Below are positions 8,291 through 17,367 of a DNA stretch of 64,000 nucleotides, piece by piece. The stretch is from positions 1 to 64,000 of the forward strand of contig CAITDI010000036.1 of the NCBI GenBank assembly GCA_903891095.1, in the 5' to 3' direction. The stretch is from an uncultured bacterium (lineage in GTDB: Bacteria > Planctomycetota > Phycisphaerae > Phycisphaerales > SM1A02). The position numbers and the translations under genes were made by a program. Each line of letters opens with the position of its first letter. Within the stretch, counting starts at the first letter, position 1. Under the pieces are notes generated by a model that saw only the letters and a program-made list of their open reading frames with translations, ran no database searches and was not told where the DNA came from.

Positions 8291-9787
8291 ATGTCGCAAG
8301 CCTCGCTCGAGCGCGTTCTCTCAACACCGAATCTCCCGACGCTTCCCGTCGTGGCGATGCAGGTGCTTGAACTGACCGCGAAGCCCGATGTGTCGCTGCG
8401 CGAGATCGCGTCGGTGATCGAGAACGATCCCGCCATCGCGTCCAAGGTGATCCGCACGGTGAACTCGAGCTTCTACGGCCTCACGCGCCGTTGCGGATCG
8501 ATCCAGCAGGCGCTCGCGTTCCTCGGATTGCAGACCGTGAAGTCGCTCGTGCTTGGCTTCAGCCTCGCGCGTTCGATCGACGGCGGCGGCGACGACGAGG
8601 TGAGCTTCGATTTCCTCGACTACTGGCGTCGCTCCATCTACAGCGCTGCGGCCGCGCGCGAGATCGCGCTGCTCGTGCGCCGCTGCGATCCCGACGAGGC
8701 CTTCATGGCCGCGCTCGTGCAGGATCTCGGCATGGTCGCGCTGTGGCGCGCGTACGGCGACCGCTATCTCCAGGCGATCGACCTCACCAAGGGCGATCAC
8801 CGCAAGCTCGCTGCGATCGAGCAGCGTTCGTTCGAGACCGATCATCCGAATGTCGGCGCCGAGATGGTGCTGCGCTGGCGCTTTCCCGAGCAGCTCGCGG
8901 CGGCTGTGCGCTGCCATCACCGGTCGTTCGAGGCCGATCCGCAGTCGGCGGCGCTCGCGCGCGTGGTCGAGCTCGCATCGACTGCGGCCGCGGTGCTCTC
9001 GCAGCGTTCCGCGGAGAGCGATCTCCATCGCTTCCGTCGCGACGGCCAGGAGTGGTTCGACCTCCGTCCCGCGCCGCTCACGCTGCTGCTCCAGAAGATC
9101 GCCGACCGCGCGGATGAACTCTCCCGTGCATTCGGACTCGACACCGGATCGAGCGCGGACGTCGACGCGATCCTCGCCAAGGCCGCGAAGATCCGCAGCG
9201 ACCAGAAGCTGGTCGAGCCGAACATCGAGGCCGATGGCTGCGATGTGGTCGAGCATGGATCGGTCTCGCTCGCGACGATTCCCGATGCGCGCGCGTTCGG
9301 CATGGATCTCGAGCGCACGTTCGTCGAGAACGCGCGCACCGGCGGCATCGGCGTGCTGCTCGTCGGCGTCGATCGCGCGAAGCTGGTGCAGGAGAGCTTC
9401 GGCGCCCGCGGCGTCGAGGCCGTGATGACGCACACTGCGACCAAGATTCGCGCGGCGGTCCCTGCGAGCGCCTCGATCTACCGATTCGTCGGCGCGGAGC
9501 TCGCGGTGCTCCTGCCCAAGACCGAGATGGAAGACCTCTGCCGCATCGCCGAGAGCGTGCGACGCGCGATCGCGACCGAAGCCGTTCCGTTCGAGCACGC
9601 CGACACGCGATCGTTCCCTGCGAGCATCTCGATCGGCGCCGCGATGTACGAAGCCGCAGGCGAGATCCGCAGCGGAAGCGGCATCGAGACGCCCGACCAG
9701 CTGCTGAGCGCGGCGATGTTCGCGCTGTCGGCGGGCCGCCGCGTGCGCAACCGCGTCGTGGTGTTCCGCCGCGAACTCGAAGTCTGA
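8291..9787 (+). CDS. HDOD domain protein with degenerate GGDEF-like C-terminus
   Basis: A 498-residue protein. The HDOD domain occupies about residues 1-215 (LPTLPVVAMQVLELT, IENDPAIASKVIRTVNSSF, AALVQDLGMVALW). The C-terminal 170 residues have the fold pattern of a GGDEF domain (YRFVGAELAVLLPKTEME, SISIGAAMY), but the active-site motif is VGAEL instead of GGEEF, so it is probably inactive as a cyclase and may bind ligand or partners. HDOD proteins are regulators in signalling and cell-cycle control. ATG 8291 is chosen; a TTG at 8270 lies inside the T tract. It follows the structured leader, and its neighbour makes cyclic di-GMP. Confidence 0.85.
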   Translation: MSQASLERVLSTPNLPTLPVVAMQVLELTAKPDVSLREIASVIENDPAIASKVIRTVNSSFYGLTRRCGSIQQALAFLGLQTVKSLVLGFSLARSIDGGGDDEVSFDFLDYWRRSIYSAAAAREIALLVRRCDPDEAFMAALVQDLGMVALWRAYGDRYLQAIDLTKGDHRKLAAIEQRSFETDHPNVGAEMVLRWRFPEQLAAAVRCHHRSFEADPQSAALARVVELASTAAAVLSQRSAESDLHRFRRDGQEWFDLRPAPLTLLLQKIADRADELSRAFGLDTGSSADVDAILAKAAKIRSDQKLVEPNIEADGCDVVEHGSVSLATIPDARAFGMDLERTFVENARTGGIGVLLVGVDRAKLVQESFGARGVEAVMTHTATKIRAAVPASASIYRFVGAELAVLLPKTEMEDLCRIAESVRRAIATEAVPFEHADTRSFPASISIGAAMYEAAGEIRSGSGIETPDQLLSAAMFALSAGRRVRNRVVVFRRELEV

Positions 9788-9799
9788 ATCCGCGGCGCG

Positions 9800-11050
9800 C
9801 TACTTGCCTGCGTCCGCTTCGTCCTTCGGCATGACCACGACCTTGACGGTCGGATCAAGCGGGAACCTGGCCACGCACGAGCGGATCTCCGCGAGCGTCA
9901 CATGCGAGATGCGTTCCACCTCCGCGTCGAGCGGGATGTACTTCGCGTCGTAGCCCCACAGCGTTCCGAGGCGGAACATGCGTCCATTCGGCCGTTCCGC
10001 GGCGGCGGCAGCGCCGGTCGCGATGCGGCTGCGCGCGCGCAGCAGGTCGTCCTCGGTCAGCGAGTCGACGAGCGCCGCGAGCTCGCGGCGAAGAATCGCC
10101 TCGATCTCGTCGACCTTCTCGGGATCGCACACCGCGAACAGCGTCGAGTCGCCCGTGCCGTCGTGGCCGTCGTAGCTCGCGCTCGCCTCTTCGGCGATGC
10201 CGGTCTCGACGAGCGCCCAGTGCAGGCGCGATCCATCGCCGCCGCCGAGGATGTGCATCAGGATTCCCGCGGAGTAGCGCAGGTCGTCCTGGATCGCGGG
10301 GCCGGGCATCGACAGCAGCACGTAGGCGCGCGCGGTGTTCTTGAGCGTGAGCTGCGCGCTGGCGCGGCCGGGCGTCCATGCCGAGGCTTCGCGCTTCGGC
10401 TGCGCGGGACGCCAGTGTCCGCAGAGTTTCTCGGCGTCGCGCACGAGCGTGTCGAACTCGATGTTTCCGGCAGCGACGAGCACCGTGTTGTCGGGCGTGT
10501 AGCGCTCGGAGAAGTACTTCGCCATCTGGTCGCGCGTGAGCGCCGAGACCGTGTCCTTGGTGCCGAGCACGCGATGCGCCAGCGGATGGCCCGCGTACAG
10601 GTGCTCCATCATCGCCTCGTATCCGACCCAGAACGGCTGGTCGGCGTACATCGCGATCTCCTCGATGATCACGCCCTTCTCCTCGTCGAAGTCCTCCGTG
10701 CGCAGCGCGGGCTGCAGGATGTCGGCGAGGATCTCGAGCGCCGCATGTGCGCGATCGGGAAGGACATGCGCGTGGTACGCGGTGAGCTCGCTGGTGGTGA
10801 ACGCGTTCTGGCTCGCACCGAGCTCGTCGAAGTCGCGGTTCACGTCCTCGGCGCGGCGCGTCTCGCTGCCCTTGAACATCATGTGCTCGAGGAAGTGCGA
10901 GACGCCCATAAGTTCGCTCGGCTCGTCGCGCGCGCCCGTCTTCACGAAGAAACCGATCGCCGAGGTGTGCGCGGTGGGATCGATCTCCGCCTGGATCTCG
11001 AGTCCGTTGGGCAGTCGCGCAGTCCGGTGAACAATCGTGGCAACACTCAT
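9800..11050 (-). CDS. M16-family zinc peptidase (insulinase/PqqL-like)
   Basis: A 416-residue M16 peptidase with the inverted zinc motif HFLEHMMFKG near residue 52 and the downstream ligand Glu in EEKGVIIEEI. The second inactive M16 domain (LTLKNTARAYVLLSMPGPA) follows. The length fits the mitochondrial processing peptidase-like subfamily. No signal peptide is seen. The start ATG 11050 has TAGACT ending 9 nt upstream and no SD. It converges on the HDOD gene and diverges from lipA. Confidence 0.92.
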   Translation of the reverse strand: MSVATIVHRTARLPNGLEIQAEIDPTAHTSAIGFFVKTGARDEPSELMGVSHFLEHMMFKGSETRRAEDVNRDFDELGASQNAFTTSELTAYHAHVLPDRAHAALEILADILQPALRTEDFDEEKGVIIEEIAMYADQPFWVGYEAMMEHLYAGHPLAHRVLGTKDTVSALTRDQMAKYFSERYTPDNTVLVAAGNIEFDTLVRDAEKLCGHWRPAQPKREASAWTPGRASAQLTLKNTARAYVLLSMPGPAIQDDLRYSAGILMHILGGGDGSRLHWALVETGIAEEASASYDGHDGTGDSTLFAVCDPEKVDEIEAILRRELAALVDSLTEDDLLRARSRIATGAAAAAERPNGRMFRLGTLWGYDAKYIPLDAEVERISHVTLAEIRSCVARFPLDPTVKVVVMPKDEADAGK

Positions 11051-11059
11051 GGGGTGGAA

Positions 11060-11065
11060 AGTCTA
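11060..11065 (-). promoter_or_regulatory. Putative -10 box of the M16 peptidase gene
   Basis: TAGACT on the minus strand ends 9 nt before ATG 11050; no SD is visible. Confidence 0.45.
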
Positions 11066-11083
11066 GCGACAGGGGTCATCTCC

Positions 11084-11089
11084 TACACT
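11084..11089 (+). promoter_or_regulatory. Putative -10 box of lipA
   Basis: TACACT ends 9 nt before the lipA ATG at 11099, implying a 5' leader of only 2-3 nt. It sits back to back with the M16 -10 box in a 48-bp divergent gap. Confidence 0.5.
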
Positions 11090-11098
11090 GTCCTTTCC

Positions 11099-12211
11099 AT
11101 GGTTTCTCAGCAGCCAGACGAGCGTTCGCCAGTTCCGTCGCCCGTGCAGTCAGCGGACGCGCTCGCGCGCACCCTTGCGCGCCACCCGCGTCCGCTCGGC
11201 GGCGACACGCAGCGCTCGGCGACGGCTGCGTCCAAGCTCGACCTCACCGGCCTCGTGATCAACAACCGCGAGACGCCCGTCAACCAGCTGCGCATCCAGC
11301 GCAAGCCCGATTGGCTGCGCGCGCGCGTTCCGGGCGGCGAGGGCTACGAGCGACTCAAGGGCATCATCGACGAGCACAAGCTGCACACGGTCTGCCAGGA
11401 AGCTTCCTGCCCGAACATGGGCGAATGCTGGGGCCGCGGCACCGCGACGATCATGATCCTCGGCGACACCTGCACGCGCGCGTGCGGTTTCTGCAACATC
11501 AAGACGGGCAAGCCCGCGACGCTCGACCTCGACGAGCCGCGCCGCGTGGCCGAGTCGCTCAAGCTGATGAAGCTCAAGCATGTCGTGATCACCAGCGTGA
11601 ACCGCGACGAGCTCGCCGACGGCGGCGCGGCGATCTGGGCCGAGACCGTGAACCGCGTGCACGATGCGTGCCCCGACATGTCGGTCGAGATCCTCGTCGG
11701 CGATTTCCAGGGCGACGAGAAGGCGATCCAGGTCGTGTGCGATGCGCGCCCCGAGATCATCTCGCACAACATGGAGACGGTGAAGCGCATGCATCCCGCC
11801 GTGCGTCCGCAGGCCAAGTACGAGCGCTCGCTCGCCGTGCTGCGGCAGTTCAAGCAGAGCGGCCTCGTGACCAAGACCGGCATCATGGCCGGCATCGGCG
11901 AGCATGACGAAGAGGTGCTCGAGCTCCTCGACGACGTGCGCGCCGCGAGCGACGCCGACATCATCACCATCGGGCAGTATCTCCAGCCGACGCGCAACCA
12001 CCTGCCGATCGACCGCTGGGTGCATCCCGATCAGTTCACGATGTTCCGCGTCGAGGCGCTTGCGCGTGGCTTCAAGGTGTGCGAGAGCGGGCCGCTGGTG
12101 CGCTCGAGCTATCACGCAGAAGAACAGGCCGCGATGCTCTCAGGCGCCGCGAAGGAAACGCACGAATCGATGCGCTCGCTGATCGAGCAGGGCCGTTCGG
12201 CGCGCAAGTGA
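11099..12211 (+). CDS. lipA: Lipoyl synthase
   Basis: A 370-residue radical SAM enzyme that inserts two sulfurs into octanoyl groups on lipoyl domains. Auxiliary-cluster cysteines are Cys99, Cys104 and Cys110 (TVCQEASCPNMGEC). The radical SAM motif is Cys125, Cys129 and Cys132 (CTRACGFC). The C-terminal RSSY segment conserved in LipA is present. The N-terminus has about 45 extra Ala/Pro/Ser-rich residues before the conserved core, so a later start is possible but none stands out. Its product serves lipoyl enzymes such as the E2 at 59690-61081. Confidence 0.95.
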   Translation: MVSQQPDERSPVPSPVQSADALARTLARHPRPLGGDTQRSATAASKLDLTGLVINNRETPVNQLRIQRKPDWLRARVPGGEGYERLKGIIDEHKLHTVCQEASCPNMGECWGRGTATIMILGDTCTRACGFCNIKTGKPATLDLDEPRRVAESLKLMKLKHVVITSVNRDELADGGAAIWAETVNRVHDACPDMSVEILVGDFQGDEKAIQVVCDARPEIISHNMETVKRMHPAVRPQAKYERSLAVLRQFKQSGLVTKTGIMAGIGEHDEEVLELLDDVRAASDADIITIGQYLQPTRNHLPIDRWVHPDQFTMFRVEALARGFKVCESGPLVRSSYHAEEQAAMLSGAAKETHESMRSLIEQGRSARK

Positions 12212-12220
12212 GCGCGTGCG

Positions 12221-13429
12221 TCAGTGATGCTCGCCGCCGCCATGCGAGGCGGCAGCAGGGGCGGGCGAGCCGTGCGATGCCGCAGCAGGCGCAGCGTGAC
12301 CGCCACCGCCGGAATCGTGCGATTCGGCCGGCTTCTCTTCGACCTTCGGCGCGGGCTTTACAACGATCGGTCCGACGACCGGCGTCTGCGTCGCGCGGAT
12401 GGCGAGCCACCACGCGACGGGCGTCCACAGCACGAGCGTGACCGCGAGCAGTCCGACGATCGTCTTGCCCATGCCAGGGAGCGCGTTCATCGGAGCCGCG
12501 AGGATCTGCGCGGGAAGCGACACGATGCGCACGACGATGTCGAGCATGCTCGTGCGCGGAGTCTCGGGCGCGGCGCTGGTCGTCGCGTGCGCGACAGGCG
12601 TGGCAGCGGGCTTCGTGGGTTCGCCGACGATGGGCGAATCGAGACGCACGGGTTCCTTGGTCGGCTCGACGGCCTTTGCGGTTGACGCGGCGGTTGGCGC
12701 GGAGCTTGTCGCGACCTCCGTCGTGATCGGCGTGGATTCCGCAGCGACAACCGCAGCAGCCGCAACAGCAGCGACGGCAGCGATTGCGGGCGCGGGCTGC
12801 GCGCGGTCCTTGTCCTCGCGCGGCACATCGGGCGAGACCTCGCGCGACGGACCGTCGAAGGCGGACAGCGGGTTGGTCACGTTGCCAGCAGTGGCAAACG
12901 ACGGCTTCTCGATGCGGCTGGTGCCGAATGCCTCGATCAGCGCGCGGTTGATCTCCTCTTCCTGACCGGAGAGCGCGCGTTCGTCGAACACCGAGCGCAG
13001 CGCGCCATCGATGTCGCCGCCGCTCGACTTGAGCAGCGAATCCGCGTCGTCGGCAAGGGCGGCGTCGATCTCCTGGATCAGCGGATCCACCGACGGCTGC
13101 TCGATCGCGCTCTCTGCAATGGGCTTGGCTTTGATCGGAGTCGGAGCGGCCGGCTCCTCCTGTTGCTCCGCGCTTTGGCCTGAAAGCAGCATCTGGATCT
13201 GCTTCTCGAGCTCGGAGAAATCGTTGCTCGCGACGTTGGCTTCCTGCGGCTTCGTCGCCTGCTCGGCGATGGCGTTCATCGCGTCGACCTCGTTGATCAC
13301 GCCGTCGATGATCGACTGCGCGTCGTCGGAGGCGTTGAGCGCGGTCGCGTCGGCCGCGATCGGCGCACGGACAGCGTCCGCAGCCGACTGCGTGGAAACC
13401 TGCGCGGGACCATGGCGAGAGTCATCCAT
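12221..13429 (-). CDS. Uncharacterised Ala/Thr-rich protein with one membrane segment and His-rich tail
   Basis: A 402-residue protein of unknown function. The N-terminal half is acidic and probably partly helical (SDFSELEKQIQMLLSGQS-like stretch, then a DALLKSSGGDIDGAL region). The middle, about 200-300, is low-complexity Ala/Thr/Pro. One hydrophobic segment lies at about 323-344 (IVGLLAVTLVLWTPVAWWLA). The C-terminal tail is rich in Gly, Ala, Ser and His. There is no signal peptide, so the large N-terminal part is probably cytoplasmic. It converges on lipA and diverges from the small membrane protein at 13568. It could be a polar or envelope scaffold, but this is speculative. Confidence 0.7.
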   Translation of the reverse strand: MDDSRHGPAQVSTQSAADAVRAPIAADATALNASDDAQSIIDGVINEVDAMNAIAEQATKPQEANVASNDFSELEKQIQMLLSGQSAEQQEEPAAPTPIKAKPIAESAIEQPSVDPLIQEIDAALADDADSLLKSSGGDIDGALRSVFDERALSGQEEEINRALIEAFGTSRIEKPSFATAGNVTNPLSAFDGPSREVSPDVPREDKDRAQPAPAIAAVAAVAAAAVVAAESTPITTEVATSSAPTAASTAKAVEPTKEPVRLDSPIVGEPTKPAATPVAHATTSAAPETPRTSMLDIVVRIVSLPAQILAAPMNALPGMGKTIVGLLAVTLVLWTPVAWWLAIRATQTPVVGPIVVKPAPKVEEKPAESHDSGGGGHAAPAAASHGSPAPAAASHGGGEHH

Positions 13430-13567
13430 ACGCGTTCGTTATCGACGGGCAATTTCGGCGACTCAATGGAATCTGTGCGGTTTGCACCACTTGGAGCATC
13501 ACTCGCGAGCCGCGATGGCCGACGAATGAGGGACCTGCGCCCATACCTGCGGCGCGCGGGATCCAGC

Positions 13568-13870
13568 ATGCTCCGACGCCCTTCCAAGCAAGACCCGCAT
13601 ACCGAGCCGTCCAACAGCTCCGAGCAGCACGACAGCGTCGTGGTCTCGTGGTCGGACGAGCCGTCCATGCCCCGGCTGCACGAGGTCGTCGCCGTGGACA
13701 ACGACGGCTATTGCCTGTCGGCCCCGCATCCGATGCCGATCGGACGCTGCGGACGGGCGGTCGAGGCCAAGCCCGGCCACATGCTGCGCGACCGGGTCGT
13801 GATCATCGTCTGGTCGGTCGCGGCCGGCGCCGGCGCCTATCACTTCGGCGCGCGTTTCGTCGGCGGCTGA
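13568..13870 (+). CDS. Small uncharacterised protein with a C-terminal membrane segment
   Basis: About 100 residues from ATG 13568, with a weak GGAT upstream. Longer in-frame starts at 13526 or 13412 exist, but the latter overlaps the start of the divergent gene. A hydrophilic Ser-rich N-terminus is followed by a central stretch with NDGYCLSAPHPMPIGRCGR and a hydrophobic C-terminal segment (RVVIIVWSVAAGAGAYHFGA). No family recognised. Confidence 0.5.
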   Translation: MLRRPSKQDPHTEPSNSSEQHDSVVVSWSDEPSMPRLHEVVAVDNDGYCLSAPHPMPIGRCGRAVEAKPGHMLRDRVVIIVWSVAAGAGAYHFGARFVGG

Positions 13871-13904
13871 CGCCCGTGCCGTTGCGGCTTCGCGCAAGCC
13901 AAGC

Positions 13905-13910
13905 GACAAT
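13905..13910 (+). promoter_or_regulatory. Putative -10 box of the 13917 operon
   Basis: GACAAT ends 6 nt before ATG 13917 with no SD, the same arrangement as recO. Confidence 0.45.
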
Positions 13911-13916
13911 CGCCCC

Positions 13917-15458
13917 ATGGCCATCGCCGAAGCACTGCTTCTTGTCGCTGCACTTTCCGCACACGCGCCCGCACATGCCGACGCCTACGACGCGGCGATC
14001 ACACGATCGCTCTCGAAGTCGGGCACCAACCGCGCCGAGATCGAGAAGTTCCTCGAGCGCTACGAGAAGTCGGGCGACACGCAGAAGCGCGACGCATCGC
14101 GCTGGCTCGTCGCGAACATGGAGGGCCACGGCTTCGCGCTGATGGAGCTCACGACGACCGACGGCAAGCAGCTCTCGTTCGACGCGCTCAACTACAGGAA
14201 CCTCGGCGAGGCCGAGGCCGCGCTCGAGGCGATGGAGAAGCAGAACCCGGGCTGCGACTTCACCAAGCTGCGCTTCGACAGCGACCTCGAGCACGCGAGC
14301 TCGGACTTTCTCGGCGCGCATCTCGACGAGGCGTTCGACGCGTGGCGCACGTTCCCGTGGGCGAAGTCGATCCGCTACGAGGTGTTCCGCGACTTCATCC
14401 TGCCGTATCGCGGCAGCAACGAGCCGCTGTGCCTGTGGCGCGCGCCGGCGCGTGCGCGGCTTGCGGACATCTGCAAGGACAACGCGGGCGAGACCGATGT
14501 GCGTGTCTTCGGCGAGAAGGTCCGCGCGATCGTGCATCCGTGGACGGGCTTCACGGACCTGTTCTACCTGCATCCGACCGACCAGAGCTACGCGGAGATG
14601 TGCGAGCGCAAGCTCGGCCGCTGCGAGGACATCACCAACATGATCTCCTTCGGCATGCGCTCGGTCGCCGCGATGTGCGCGAGCGACTACACGCCATGGT
14701 GGGCCGCGAGCGACAACAACCACGCGTGGGAAGTCGTGCTCGATGCGAATGGCCAGGGACACGCAGGCCTCGCAGGCCGCGCGGCGAAGGTGTATCGCAA
14801 GACCTTCGCGAGCCAGCCCGACAGCCTCGCGGCCATCAAGCGCGAGGACGAGAACGTGCCCAAGTGGCTCTCGAGCTCGCACTACATCGACGTGACCAGC
14901 CAGTACCAGCCGACGAGCGACGTGACCGTCGATCTCGCGAAGACGCCTGACGGCGCGCGTTTCGCGTACATCGCGGTGTTCAACGGCGGCTCGTGGAAGC
15001 CGATCCACTGGGGCCGCATCGACGGCGGCCGCGTGCGCTTTGACGCGATGGGCCGCAACATCTGCTACCTGCCGATGGTGCACATCAGCGAGAACGGCAA
15101 GGAGCGCGACGAGCCCGCCAGCGTGCCGTTCGTGATCGACACCGACGGCAACATGCACGCGCTTGCGGCGGTCGAGCCTGCGACCGCGAGCCTGGTCGCC
15201 ACGACGACCAAGCCCGACATCAAGGATCCCGACACGGGCGTGATCAAGGCGCGCACCATGGTCAAGGCCGGCGCGGCGTTCGAACTCTTCATGTGGAAGG
15301 ACGGCGGCTGGAAGTCGCGTGGCCGCATCGAGGTCACCGACGGCGCGCACTCTTTCGACGGCCTTTGCGGCGACGGCCTGTATTGGCTCGTCGAGGACGG
15401 CTCGAAGAAGCTCGAGCGCATCTTCACCATCGAGCAGGGCAAGCAGGTCTTCTGGTGA
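13917..15458 (+). CDS. Secreted transglutaminase-like protein
   Basis: A 513-residue protein with an N-terminal signal peptide (AEALLLVAALSAHAPAHA). A transglutaminase-like core sits near residues 235-275: GRCEDITNMISFGMRS supplies the Cys, SDNNHAWEVVLD the His, and a following Asp completes a possible Cys-His-Asp triad. The C-terminal half is beta-rich. Proteins of this type may act as peptidases or carbohydrate-linked enzymes; the substrate is unknown. It heads an operon: the next gene starts at GTG inside its stop (GTGA overlap). Confidence 0.75.
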   Translation: MAIAEALLLVAALSAHAPAHADAYDAAITRSLSKSGTNRAEIEKFLERYEKSGDTQKRDASRWLVANMEGHGFALMELTTTDGKQLSFDALNYRNLGEAEAALEAMEKQNPGCDFTKLRFDSDLEHASSDFLGAHLDEAFDAWRTFPWAKSIRYEVFRDFILPYRGSNEPLCLWRAPARARLADICKDNAGETDVRVFGEKVRAIVHPWTGFTDLFYLHPTDQSYAEMCERKLGRCEDITNMISFGMRSVAAMCASDYTPWWAASDNNHAWEVVLDANGQGHAGLAGRAAKVYRKTFASQPDSLAAIKREDENVPKWLSSSHYIDVTSQYQPTSDVTVDLAKTPDGARFAYIAVFNGGSWKPIHWGRIDGGRVRFDAMGRNICYLPMVHISENGKERDEPASVPFVIDTDGNMHALAAVEPATASLVATTTKPDIKDPDTGVIKARTMVKAGAAFELFMWKDGGWKSRGRIEVTDGAHSFDGLCGDGLYWLVEDGSKKLERIFTIEQGKQVFW

Positions 15459-16324
15459 ACGCACCGTCGGCGCGCGCGATCGACGTGATCATCAACGTCG
15501 ACGACATCGGGCTGCATCCCGCGGTGCGGCGCGCGGTCGAGGACTGCGCGGCGCATGGATCGGTCACGAGCGCGAGCGTGCTTGCCAACGGGCCTGACGG
15601 CGATGCGGTTCGTCCGTATCCAGGCATCACGCTCGGCGCGCATCTGAACATCCTGCGCGGAACGCCGCTTTCGCCGCGTGCGGAAGTGCGCACGCTTGTC
15701 GGCGCCGACGGCAATTTCCTCGGGAGTTTCGCCAAGCTCGCGTGGCGCGCGGCGCGCGGCACGATCGATCTCGACGAAGTGCGCCTCGAGTGGTCGCGGC
15801 AGGTCGCGTTCCTGCGCGAGCGCGGACTCGAGCTCACGCACGCCGACGGCGAGAAGCACACGCATTGCCTGCCCGGGCTCTTCGCGGTGGCGTGCGATGT
15901 CGCGCGCGAGCACGGGATCTCGTGGATTCGCCGCAGCGACGAGAGGTTCACGGCGCGCGGCTCCGATGCAGGCCTCGCGGGCCGCGTGCGTCGCAGCATC
16001 CTGCGCGCGCTCTGCGAAAGCGCCCGCACGCCCGCGGGCCTGCGCAGCGCCGACGCGGTGTGGGGCATCGCGAACCAAGGCAGCGCGTTGAGCGCCGAAG
16101 CATGCGCCCGCGCGCTCGAGCCCGTGGAACGCGCGGTGATCGAGATCGTCTGCCATCCCGGCAAGCTCGGTCGCGACGCGTTCGAGATCCCCGCGTCGTT
16201 CGGTAGGATGCGCGTCACGCAGCTCTGGGAGCCCGAATACCAGAGCCTGCGCCACGGTTCATGGCTCGCGGTCGCGGCCCAGCAAGGCTGGCGCCTCCGC
16301 GGATTCGATGCGCACCGCGGCTGA
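15455..16324 (+). CDS. YdjC/ChbG-family carbohydrate deacetylase
   Basis: A 289-residue protein starting at GTG 15455, overlapping the previous stop by 4 nt. The N-terminal INVDDIGLHPAV carries the metal-binding Asp pair of the YdjC/ChbG family. Further ligand histidines are in GAHLNI and in the THADGEKHTH segment. This family removes acetyl groups from diacetylchitobiose or related amino sugars in a metal-dependent reaction. No signal peptide, so it is cytoplasmic. Linkage to a GT2 enzyme suggests work on an envelope glycan or glycolipid, which is inference. Confidence 0.82.
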   Translation: MNAPSARAIDVIINVDDIGLHPAVRRAVEDCAAHGSVTSASVLANGPDGDAVRPYPGITLGAHLNILRGTPLSPRAEVRTLVGADGNFLGSFAKLAWRAARGTIDLDEVRLEWSRQVAFLRERGLELTHADGEKHTHCLPGLFAVACDVAREHGISWIRRSDERFTARGSDAGLAGRVRRSILRALCESARTPAGLRSADAVWGIANQGSALSAEACARALEPVERAVIEIVCHPGKLGRDAFEIPASFGRMRVTQLWEPEYQSLRHGSWLAVAAQQGWRLRGFDAHRG

Positions 16325-16333
16325 ACGATCGCC

Positions 16334-16357
16334 TTCTCACGCAAGTTCTCACGCAAG
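16334..16357 (+). repeat. 12-bp tandem duplication before the GT2 gene
   Basis: TTCTCACGCAAG occurs twice in direct succession (16334-16345 and 16346-16357) in the 41-bp gap upstream of ATG 16366. Confidence 0.85.
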
Positions 16358-16365
16358 TCCCTCGC

Positions 16366-17367
16366 ATGTCGACCGCACAAGCACACACAGCCGCATCGCC
16401 GTCCGTCAGGCATCCCGTCGAGATCTCCGTCGTGGCTCCGATGCACAACGAGGAACTCTGCGTCGACGAGTTCCTCCGCCGTACCGACGCGGCGATGCGC
16501 GCGAGCGGCATGTCGTACGAGATCATCGTGGTGTCGGACGGCTCGACCGACCGCACCGAGCAGCTGCTGCGCGATGCGTCGCCGCGATATCCCGCGCTGC
16601 ACGCGCTCTTTCTCGCGCGCAACGTCGGCCAGTGCAGCGCGCTCTACGCGGGCATCCAGGCGTCGCGCGGCCGCGTCGTCGTCGTGACCGACGGCGACCT
16701 GCAGCATCGGCCCGAGGACATCGCGATGCTCCACGCCAAGCTCAACGAGGGCTACACGCTCGTCTCGGGCTCGCGCGCGAACCGCAAGGAGTCGTATCTC
16801 ACCAAGCGCCTGCCGAGCCGCGTCGCCAACTGGCTGCTGCGCCAGGTCACGGGATGCCAGGTGCGCGACATGGGCGGATTCAAGGCGCTCGACGGCGATG
16901 TCGCGCGTTCGCTTCGTCTGCGGCCGGGACATCACCGCCTGCTCCCTGCGCTCGTGCACATGCGCGGCGGCTCGACCACCGAAGTGTGGATCGAGTGCCA
17001 GGAGCGCTTCGCGGGCAAGAGCCACTACGGCCTTTCGCGCTCGTTCGACGTGATCTTCGACGTGCTGATGGTCGGCTTCCAGGCGAGCTTCAAGGCGCGC
17101 CCGCTGTATCTCTTCGGCCGCATCGGCATGATGCTGATCGCGGTCGACTGCATCGTGATGCCGTGGCTGCTGTGGGACAAGTTCCACAACGGCGTGTCGA
17201 TGGCGGATCGCCCGCCGTTCTTCGTCGCGATCATGTTCTTCCTCGCGGCGCTGCTGTTCCTCACGATGGGCTTCGTGCTCGAGCTGCTGAGCGACGCGAA
17301 CAACGCGATCGGCGGGACCAAGCCGTACCTCGTGCGCGAGGAAATCGGCGCGAAGAGCAAGGCTTGA
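16366..17367 (+). CDS. Family 2 glycosyltransferase with two C-terminal membrane helices (DPM1/ArnC-like)
   Basis: A 333-residue enzyme. The GT-A domain shows ISVVAPMHNEE, IIVVSDGSTDRTE and a metal-binding VVTDGDLQHRPED. Two hydrophobic segments at about 255-320 (IGMMLIAVDCIVMPWLL and FFVAIMFFLAALLFLTMGF) match the polyprenyl-phosphate glycosyltransferase layout. It likely transfers a sugar from a nucleotide donor to a polyprenyl phosphate at the inner membrane. The next gene's ATG overlaps its stop (TGATG). Confidence 0.9.
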   Translation: MSTAQAHTAASPSVRHPVEISVVAPMHNEELCVDEFLRRTDAAMRASGMSYEIIVVSDGSTDRTEQLLRDASPRYPALHALFLARNVGQCSALYAGIQASRGRVVVVTDGDLQHRPEDIAMLHAKLNEGYTLVSGSRANRKESYLTKRLPSRVANWLLRQVTGCQVRDMGGFKALDGDVARSLRLRPGHHRLLPALVHMRGGSTTEVWIECQERFAGKSHYGLSRSFDVIFDVLMVGFQASFKARPLYLFGRIGMMLIAVDCIVMPWLLWDKFHNGVSMADRPPFFVAIMFFLAALLFLTMGFVLELLSDANNAIGGTKPYLVREEIGAKSKA

